Source: Candidatus Corynebacterium faecipullorum (lineage in GTDB: Bacteria; Actinomycetota; Actinomycetes; Mycobacteriales; Mycobacteriaceae). From it: a stretch of 5,939 nt of DNA. Shown in pieces: positions 1 to 4,673 of the stretch. The notes beneath the pieces are model-generated. The model was not told the origin of the DNA, searched no databases, and saw nothing but the letters and a program-made list of their open reading frames with translations. The stretch spans positions 1 through 5,939 of the forward strand of contig DXEO01000022.1 of assembly GCA_019114925.1 (NCBI GenBank), given 5' to 3'. The translations under genes and the position numbers were made by a program. Every line of letters begins with the position of its first letter. Position 1 is the stretch's first letter.

Positions 1-32
1 GCTAGCTGGGCCACACGGCCACAACAACGCAT

Positions 33-78
33 AACGCCGCGTGCCTCCTTCTCATGGAGAAGGGCACGCGGCGTTTTT
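33..78. terminator. Strong hairpin terminator after pgl, probably shared with a convergent gene
   Basis: Positions 33-45 (AACGCCGCGTGCC) and 63-75 (GGCACGCGGCGTT) are a perfect 13-bp inverted repeat. Inside it, 48-53 (CTTCTC) pairs with 57-62 (GAGAAG) after a 2-nt bulge, giving a long GC-rich stem. The uninterrupted T-run (74-78) is on the plus strand, so the classic intrinsic-terminator shape serves a rightward transcript entering from the left edge. For the leftward pgl transcript the hairpin is followed only by a mixed tail (TTATGCGTTGTTG), a weaker form. A bidirectional terminator between convergent genes is the simplest reading. Confidence 0.88.
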
Positions 79-107
79 GGGCTTCAGCGGCCGGAGGAAC
101 CGTGGCG

Positions 108-869
108 CTAAAGCTGCTGTGCGGCGTCTTCGCTCACGAAGAGGATCGTCTCTTCGGTACCCCGTGCACCGGCGGCAGGCCAATCCTCAGCCGCGGCGCC
201 GGCCACGAGGTGAGACGCAGCTTCGGCCTTCTCCTCGCCGGAGACGAGGAACCAAATGCGTTTGGAGCGATTGATAGCGGGGTAGGTCAGCGTGACGCGC
301 TCCGACGGGGGCTTAGGGGAATCGTGGACAGCAAATGCGTAGTCCGTGTCCTCATAGACTGCCTCCGAGTGCGGGAAAAGAGAGTTAATGTGGCCCTCGT
401 GGCCCATGCCCAAGAGGTGAATGTCGAAGCCTCCCGGTGCAAAATCACGGATCTCGCCCTCATAGGCTTGGGCAGCGTGTTCCATGGATACCGCCCCCAA
501 GTCATAGCCATGAATGTGCTGTTCTGGAATGCCAACCTTGCTGAGGAGAGCTTCGCGAGCTTGTCCCTCGTTGGAATCCGGATCGCTGACCGGAACATTG
601 CGCTCATCGCCGAAGAAGACATGGACGCGCGTCCAGTCCACGGCCAATGCGGGGTAGTCGCTACCTTGCTGCTGGGCAGCTTCGTGGAGGCGGGCTAATT
701 CACGGAGGACACCGATTCCTGCACCGCCACCGGTGAGAACTACGCGTGCTACTCCGTCCTTGTGTAGTCCACCGCCCGGGGCTTGAATCGCCGCAACCGT
801 CTCAATAAAGGCGAGTGCGGCGGAGGATATGAGCTCGTCGATGTCGCTAACGCGGCGAAGCGTGACCAT
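108..869 (-). CDS. pgl: 6-phosphogluconolactonase (253 aa)
   Basis: Pgl (often annotated devB in corynebacteria) hydrolyses 6-phosphogluconolactone, the product of Zwf, to 6-phosphogluconate in the cytosol. The protein is a complete member of the glucosamine-6-phosphate isomerase/6-phosphogluconolactonase family. Visible: VVLTGGGAGIGVLREL (43-58), the phosphate-binding loop; VDWTRVHVFFGDERNVP (77-93); SNEGQAREALLSKVGIP (99-115); FDIHLLGMGHEGHINSLFPHS (148-168), with His160 in the position of the catalytic histidine; SPKPPSERVTLTYPAI (184-199); and a C-terminal PAAGARGTEETILFVSEDAA (231-250). The GHEGHIN form of the loop differs from the commoner GPDGHIA but retains the key His, and I recall a similar GGEGHIN loop in C. 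glutamicum. ATG at 867-869 follows an AGAAGGAT site. It is the last gene of the operon, 55 nt after opcA, with a hairpin terminator starting 32 nt past its TAG stop. Confidence 0.96.
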   Translation of the reverse strand: MVTLRRVSDIDELISSAALAFIETVAAIQAPGGGLHKDGVARVVLTGGGAGIGVLRELARLHEAAQQQGSDYPALAVDWTRVHVFFGDERNVPVSDPDSNEGQAREALLSKVGIPEQHIHGYDLGAVSMEHAAQAYEGEIRDFAPGGFDIHLLGMGHEGHINSLFPHSEAVYEDTDYAFAVHDSPKPPSERVTLTYPAINRSKRIWFLVSGEEKAEAASHLVAGAAAEDWPAAGARGTEETILFVSEDAAQQL

Positions 870-880
870 GGTGCAGAAAG

Positions 881-888
881 ATCCTTCT
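881..888 (-). promoter_or_regulatory. pgl ribosome binding site, inside a short inverted repeat
   Basis: Minus-strand AGAAGGAT is 11 nt upstream of the pgl ATG. It forms one side of CAGAA-GGATCT-TTCTG (874-889), a 5-bp stem with a 6-nt loop in which the GG core of the site would sit. This supports the ATG at 867-869 as the start. Confidence 0.65.
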
Positions 889-924
889 GAATGATGAGAC
901 TAGGAAACGATGAAAAGGTTATGC

Positions 925-1857
925 CTACACACTGTAGTCCACGCGCGCTAAGGCGCGGAGAGCATGGGCGTATGTCCTATCCGAATCAAGGTGCCGGAGT
1001 TCTTCCGAGAGCACCTCTGCTTCGGAACGCACAGCGAGGCTCACGAGCGATTCCGGGGAACCGGGGACGCTGACCTTAACTGTCGTGGCGTCGACCGCCG
1101 TGACAGTGATATCCGCGGTGGGGCGCCGGAACACTAAGGAGGTAATCGGGAAGGCGCCTGGCTGGCATTCCGAGATTCTACGAGTGACGGGGACGGAAAG
1201 GGCGTCGAGCAGCCAGCCGGCCGCAAAGTCGACGGCGGCGTGGTGCTCGGCTCCGGAGATCTCCACTGAATTGACAGGCTCGTGTGGGTGGCGGTCAAGA
1301 GCAGAAGCGATGATGCCACGCCACAGGGTAATGGCGCCCCAAGACATGTCGGAATCACCCGGCTTATAGCCGGAGGACAGCACGTGCAGATCGTATTGAT
1401 CAACACCGCTGCCGAAAGCCACGTTAGTGATGCGGCGTTGGGCAAGAGCACCGATGGGCACGGATGCGGGAGCAGGCGGGCAGGCAGTAGGCCACCACGC
1501 GACGATTGGTGTATCCGGAAGAAGAAGGGGAGTAACCACTGCTTCTGCCTGGTCGGCGAGGGCGCCATGCAGGTGCATAACGACGATTTCCGAGGCGCCA
1601 GCCTCGCCACCGACGCGCAGTTCGGCATCGAGGCGGGTTTCCTCCTCGAGGGAGCCCGAGGCGATCACGATGACGCGGGAGGGATGCTCGTGGGAGGCAT
1701 CGCGTACCGAAGTGAGCAGGTTGTCGAGATCATCGCCTTCTTCGGTCATAACGATGAGCGTAAGAACGCGGCCGGTCGTGAGCGTGTAATGCTCCTGCAT
1801 CTCCACGAGCTTCTTAGAGATTTTGCGCGTGGTCGTATCTGGCAAGGGGATAATCAT
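925..1857 (-). CDS. opcA: OpcA, glucose-6-phosphate dehydrogenase assembly/activator protein (310 aa)
   Basis: OpcA is the non-catalytic partner of Zwf. In cyanobacteria it is an allosteric effector of glucose-6-phosphate dehydrogenase, and in C. glutamicum it is a subunit of the purified enzyme; that is family knowledge. Visible here: the N-terminus MIIPLPDTTTRKISKKL; ASHEHPSRVIVI (54-65); GGEAGASEIVVMHLHG (83-98); the most recognisable block LLLPDTPIVAWWP (111-123); PGDSDMSWGAITLWRG (166-181); AAGWLL (212-217); and the C-terminal LSEELRHLDSDRTYAHAL (283-300). The length is close to the roughly 319 residues I recall for C. glutamicum. I see no catalytic motif, signal peptide or membrane segment, which fits a cytosolic accessory subunit. 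ATG at 1855-1857 follows a near-perfect AGGAGGAG site by 7 nt. The middle section (about 124-160) is Pro/Ala-rich and looks less conserved. Position directly after zwf supports the call. Confidence 0.95.
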   Translation of the reverse strand: MIIPLPDTTTRKISKKLVEMQEHYTLTTGRVLTLIVMTEEGDDLDNLLTSVRDASHEHPSRVIVIASGSLEEETRLDAELRVGGEAGASEIVVMHLHGALADQAEAVVTPLLLPDTPIVAWWPTACPPAPASVPIGALAQRRITNVAFGSGVDQYDLHVLSSGYKPGDSDMSWGAITLWRGIIASALDRHPHEPVNSVEISGAEHHAAVDFAAGWLLDALSVPVTRRISECQPGAFPITSLVFRRPTADITVTAVDATTVKVSVPGSPESLVSLAVRSEAEVLSEELRHLDSDRTYAHALRALARVDYSV

Positions 1858-1864
1858 AAAGCCA

Positions 1865-1872
1865 CTCCTCCT
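1865..1872 (-). promoter_or_regulatory. opcA ribosome binding site
   Basis: Minus-strand AGGAGGAG is 7 nt upstream of the opcA ATG and begins only 6 nt after the zwf stop codon. It is the closest to the consensus Shine-Dalgarno of the sites in this window, and its place within the 21-nt gap lets ribosomes finishing zwf reinitiate on opcA. Confidence 0.85.
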
Positions 1873-1878
1873 AGGGAC

Positions 1879-3411
1879 CTACGGACGGCGCCAGGAATGA
1901 CCCCGGCGGCGCAGCATTTTATTGGCAGATTCCGGCCCCCATGTGCCAGCGCGGTACTGCTCTGGCTGACCGATGTTGGACCAGTATTCAATAATGGGGT
2001 CGAGGATGGACCAGGACAGCTCGACCTCCTCGTTAGTGGGGAAGAGGGAAGACTCGTCTAAGAGGGCGTCGAGAATCAGGCGCTCATAAGCCTCCGGTGA
2101 TTCCTCAGTGAAGGCCTCGGCGTAGGCGAAGTCCATGTTCACGTCGCGTACTTCCATGGTGGAGCCTGGGACCTTGGAGCCGAAGCGCATGGTGACGCCT
2201 TCATCTGGCTGGACGCGGATCACCACGGCATTTTGGCCCAGTGAATCAGCTTGGCCTTGGTCAAAAGGCTGGTGCGGGGCGGTCTTAAAGACGAGCGCAA
2301 TCTCCGTCACGCGGCGGCCGAGGCGCTTGCCAGTGCGCAGGTAGAAAGGAACGCCCGCCCAACGACGGGAATTGACCTCAAGGGTGCAGGCTGCGTAGGT
2401 TTCCGTCGTGGATTCCGGATCGAAGCCTTCTTCTTCTCGGAGGCCCTTGACGTACTCCGAGCCCTGCCACCCCGCGGAGTACTGGCCGCGGGCTGTGGTC
2501 TTGTTAAGCGGGTGCACCGCGTTGGTAGCGCGCAGCACCTTGATCTTTTCCGCTTGGAGCGCCTCAGGGGCAAAGGAGGAAGGCTCCTCCATGGCGACGA
2601 GGGCTAGCAGCTGCAGGAGATGGTTTTGGATGACATCGCGGGCAGCGCCGATTCCGTCGTAGTAGCCGGCGCGGCCACCGAGCCCGATGTCTTCGGCCAT
2701 CGTGATCTGTACGTGATCGATGTAGTGCGCGTTCCACATCGGCTCGAAGATCTGGTTGGCAAAGCGCAACGCCATGATGTTCTGCACCGTTTCTTTACCT
2801 AGGTAGTGGTCGATGCGGAAGACCGAGGACTCTGGGAAGACGGCGTTGACGATCTCATTGAGCTGGCGTGCAGAGTTCTGATCGTGGCCGAAAGGTTTCT
2901 CGATGATAACGCGGCGCCAAGAATTATCCGTGCTATTTGCCATGCCTACGCGCTCGAGTTGGTGGCAAATATCGGAGAAGAACTCCGGGGGCACGGAAAG
3001 GTAGTAGGCCCAGTTACCGCCCGTGCCGCGGGAAGCGTTGAGCTCAGCGAGCCGAGCAGACAGCTTGTCAAAGCCTTCGTCATCGAAGTTGCCTTGCACA
3101 AACTCGATTCCCTTGGCTAGGTGCTCCCACACATGCTCACTGAAGGTGGTTCGTGCTCCTGCCTCCGCGGCTTCGCGAATGTAGTCGCAGAAGGCCTGCT
3201 TATCCCAGTCGCGGCGGCCGTAGCCGACCAAGGTGAAGCCTGCTGGAAGCAATCCTCTATTGGCCAAGTCATAGATTGCGGGGAGGAGCTTCTTGCGCGC
3301 CAAGTCACCCGTGACGCCAAAAATCACCATGCCAGAGGGGCCGGCGATGCGTGGCAGGCGCTTGTCTTTCGCGTTGCGCAACGGGTTGACCCACGCGCTG
3401 GTAGTGCTCAC
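1879..3411 (-). CDS. zwf: Glucose-6-phosphate 1-dehydrogenase, GTG start (510 aa)
   Basis: Zwf oxidises glucose 6-phosphate to 6-phosphogluconolactone and makes NADPH, the committed step of the oxidative pentose phosphate pathway. Visible features: a Rossmann fingerprint GVTGDLARKKLLPA (32-45); IIEKPFGHD (169-177) with the conserved Lys172; RIDHYLGKE (199-207), the family active-site signature, with His202 expected to bind the substrate phosphate; IQNHLLQLL (261-269), with His264 in the position of the catalytic base; YLRTGKRLGRRVTE (357-370); and a C-terminal ESSLFPTNEEVELSW (453-467). The start is GTG at 3409-3411. An in-frame TGA at 3451-3453 closes the frame 13 codons upstream, no other start codon lies between, and the first ATG inside is Met28 in the Rossmann core. 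The N-terminal 20-odd residues resemble the longer N-terminus of C. glutamicum Zwf. The 21-nt gap to opcA suggests co-translation with its partner subunit. Confidence 0.98.
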   Translation of the reverse strand: MSTTSAWVNPLRNAKDKRLPRIAGPSGMVIFGVTGDLARKKLLPAIYDLANRGLLPAGFTLVGYGRRDWDKQAFCDYIREAAEAGARTTFSEHVWEHLAKGIEFVQGNFDDEGFDKLSARLAELNASRGTGGNWAYYLSVPPEFFSDICHQLERVGMANSTDNSWRRVIIEKPFGHDQNSARQLNEIVNAVFPESSVFRIDHYLGKETVQNIMALRFANQIFEPMWNAHYIDHVQITMAEDIGLGGRAGYYDGIGAARDVIQNHLLQLLALVAMEEPSSFAPEALQAEKIKVLRATNAVHPLNKTTARGQYSAGWQGSEYVKGLREEEGFDPESTTETYAACTLEVNSRRWAGVPFYLRTGKRLGRRVTEIALVFKTAPHQPFDQGQADSLGQNAVVIRVQPDEGVTMRFGSKVPGSTMEVRDVNMDFAYAEAFTEESPEAYERLILDALLDESSLFPTNEEVELSWSILDPIIEYWSNIGQPEQYRAGTWGPESANKMLRRRGHSWRRP

Positions 3412-3417
3412 TAAGTG

Positions 3418-3424
3418 TCCTTTC
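3418..3424 (-). promoter_or_regulatory. zwf ribosome binding site, supporting the GTG start
   Basis: On the minus strand GAAAGGA ends 6 nt before GTG at 3409-3411. GAAAGGA pairs with the extended actinobacterial anti-Shine-Dalgarno sequence. With the in-frame TGA at 3451-3453 and no other start codon between, it fixes the zwf start. Confidence 0.8.
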
Positions 3425-3430
3425 GGTCTG

Positions 3431-3446
3431 TGTGAGGTAAGTCCAA
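3431..3446. promoter_or_regulatory. Candidate GlxR (CRP-family) binding site upstream of zwf
   Basis: The sequence TGTGAGGTAAGTCCAA matches 10 of the 12 defined positions of the corynebacterial GlxR consensus TGTGANNTANNTCACA: the whole left half, the central TA, and T, C and A of the right half. It lies 20-35 nt upstream of the zwf GTG, just downstream of a possible -10 box, a location more consistent with repression than activation. Seen directly: the motif and its position. Inferred: that GlxR binds it. Confidence 0.4.
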
Positions 3447-3457
3447 ATGCTCAGCAT
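3447..3457. repeat. Perfect 5-1-5 palindrome over the possible zwf -10 box
   Basis: ATGCT, a single C, then AGCAT form a perfect inverted repeat that covers most of the TATGCT hexamer and abuts the candidate GlxR site. It could be an operator half of some regulator or chance; it is too small for a stable RNA hairpin. Confidence 0.4.
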
Positions 3458-3458
3458 A
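3453..3458 (-). promoter_or_regulatory. Possible -10 box of an internal zwf promoter
   Basis: Read on the minus strand this is TATGCT, fitting the loose TANNNT -10 pattern of the main corynebacterial sigma factor. Only a poor -35 candidate is found (TGGCCT, 16 nt further upstream), which is common in these bacteria. Transcription would begin near 3446, giving a short leader of about 35 nt before the zwf GTG. The box overlaps a perfect palindrome. The 129-nt gap, the largest in the cluster, makes an internal promoter plausible, but the hexamer alone is weak evidence. Confidence 0.25.
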
Positions 3459-3516
3459 GCGACCCGCGCCCCGTAGGCCATAGTTGCGTGGCCATAAACG
3501 GTGTGTGAGTCGCTAT
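3456..3516. repeat. Inverted and direct repeats in the tal-zwf gap
   Basis: ATAGCGAC at 3456-3463 and its exact reverse complement GTCGCTAT at 3509-3516 form an 8-bp inverted repeat separated by 45 nt. Between the arms, GGCCATA occurs twice in direct orientation, at 3476-3482 and 3490-3496, 14 bp apart start to start. The repeats are exact as read. Whether they bind a protein, fold in the RNA or are coincidental is unknown. Confidence 0.35.
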
Positions 3517-3540
3517 CGAGCAATCACTGTTCGCCGTTGT

Positions 3541-4629
3541 CTAAGCGAGGCGGTCCGTCATAGAAGCAAGCAGAGCTTCCCATGCATCGACGAACTTGTC
3601 GACGCCCTCCTTTTCCAGCACTGCGAAGACATCGGCGAAGTCAATGCCAACTGCCTCCAGCTGTGACCACACCTGCTCAGCCTGCTCAGCAGAGTCACTG
3701 AGAGTATCGCCGTGCAGGTTGCCCTGCTCGAGGACGGCATCGATGGTCTTCTCCGGTATCGTGTTAACGGTATCCGGTCCGGCTAGCTCAGAAACATAGA
3801 GCGTGGCGGGGTAGTCGGGGTTCTTAACTCCCGTCGACGCCCACAGGGGGCGTTGCGGGTTGGCGCCAGCTGGGAGGTCCTCGCTGCCCTCCTTGAACTC
3901 TTTGCGGAACAGGGCGTAGGCGCGCTGAGCGTTGGCCACGCCGGCTTTTCCGCGCAAGGCAAGAGCCTCGTCTGAGCCGTTCAGTCCCAAACGCTTGTCT
4001 ACTTCAGTATCCAAACGGGAGACAAAGAAGGATGCCACGGAGTGAATCGTGGAGACATCCTTGCCCGCAGCAGCGGCGCGCTTGATTCCCTCCTTATAAG
4101 CTGCAATGACCTGGGCATAGCGCTCGACCGAGAAAATGAGGGTGACATTGACAGAGATGCCCTCTGCGAGGGCGTCGGCAATGGCCGGAAGGGAGCCATC
4201 GGTAGCTGGGATCTTGATCATGAGGTTGGGGCGGTCAACCTTGGCCCACAGCTCACGTGCCTGCTCCAAGGTTGCTTCCGCATCGGCGGAGATGCGGGGA
4301 TCTACCTCGATGGAGACTCGGCCATCCCGGCCGCCCGACTTCTCGTAGATCTCGGTAAAGACGTCACATGCGTTGCGGACATCGTCGATAGCCAGTGAGT
4401 ACACTGCTTCGTCCGCGGTAGCGGACTTTTCCTTCAACGCTGCGATGTCTGTGTCATAGGAAGTACCGGCAGACATTGCGGCAGCAAAGATCGCGGGGTT
4501 CGTGGTGACACCCACGATGGACTTGGTATCCAGTAATTCGCGGAGGTTGCCGGAGTCTAGGCGCTCGCGGGAAAGATCATCGAGCCAGGTGGAGGTTCCG
4601 AGGCGAGCTAGTTCATCAATATGCGTCAT
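3541..4629 (-). CDS. tal: Transaldolase (362 aa)
   Basis: Transaldolase transfers a dihydroxyacetone unit from sedoheptulose 7-phosphate to glyceraldehyde 3-phosphate through a Schiff base, giving erythrose 4-phosphate and fructose 6-phosphate in the cytosol. The protein is full length for the actinobacterial form of about 360 residues. Motifs in order: WLDDLSRE (15-22), whose Asp pair probably supplies the conserved active-site acid; VGVTTNPAIFAAAMS (39-53); GRVSIEVDPRIS (103-114); NLMIKIPAT (135-143), where Lys139 is the expected Schiff-base lysine; ISVNVTLIFS (158-167); SVASFFVSRLD (197-207); RPLWASTGVKNP (260-271); and a C-terminal GNLHGDTL (303-310). ATG at 4627-4629 is chosen because MTHIDELARLGTSTWLDDLSR fits the family N-terminus and a GAAAGGA site lies upstream. 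It sits 44 nt after tkt and 129 nt before zwf, the largest gap in the cluster. I see no sign of damage or transfer. Confidence 0.97.
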   Translation of the reverse strand: MTHIDELARLGTSTWLDDLSRERLDSGNLRELLDTKSIVGVTTNPAIFAAAMSAGTSYDTDIAALKEKSATADEAVYSLAIDDVRNACDVFTEIYEKSGGRDGRVSIEVDPRISADAEATLEQARELWAKVDRPNLMIKIPATDGSLPAIADALAEGISVNVTLIFSVERYAQVIAAYKEGIKRAAAAGKDVSTIHSVASFFVSRLDTEVDKRLGLNGSDEALALRGKAGVANAQRAYALFRKEFKEGSEDLPAGANPQRPLWASTGVKNPDYPATLYVSELAGPDTVNTIPEKTIDAVLEQGNLHGDTLSDSAEQAEQVWSQLEAVGIDFADVFAVLEKEGVDKFVDAWEALLASMTDRLA

Positions 4630-4642
4630 GGTGTGGTGAAAG

Positions 4643-4649
4643 TCCTTTC
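4643..4649 (-). promoter_or_regulatory. tal ribosome binding site, inside a short inverted repeat
   Basis: Minus-strand GAAAGGA lies 13 nt before the tal ATG, a longish spacing. It is contained in GAAAG-GA-CTTTC (4638-4649), a perfect 5-2-5 inverted repeat. The 9-mer CGAAAGGAC is identical to that of the zwf site. No alternative in-frame start codon lies between the site and the ATG. Confidence 0.65.
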
Positions 4650-4673
4650 GTGAGGGGAACTCGGAATGAGAAA

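Noticed and set aside
1..34. Possible C-terminal tail of a plus-strand gene (LAGPHGHNNA then TAA at 32-34, or a TAG at 3-5).
   Set aside because: Ten codons or fewer cannot be assigned to any family. A convergent gene is likely from the terminator, but its end cannot be fixed from this window.
54..698. Long plus-strand open frame (214 codons) opposite pgl.
   Set aside because: It lies antisense to a securely identified gene, its translation has no recognisable domain, it has no convincing ribosome binding site, and it starts within the terminator loop. It is a by-product of GC-rich codon bias.
874..889. Near-palindrome CAGAAAGATCCTTCTG as a protein operator before pgl.
   Set aside because: It overlaps the pgl ribosome binding site, has a mismatched pair, and is explained at least as well by chance around a purine-rich site. 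It is noted only in connection with RNA folding.
1282..2061. Long plus-strand open frame (259 codons) across the zwf-opcA junction.
   Set aside because: It is antisense to the conserved 3' end of zwf and most of opcA. The translation has no family resemblance or organised domain, so it is a shadow of the real genes.
3305..3523. Minus-strand 72-codon frame starting at TTG in the tal-zwf gap, a possible zwf leader peptide.
   Set aside because: It has a rare start codon and no clear ribosome binding site, and it runs over 100 nt into zwf out of frame. No attenuator-like codon run is seen.
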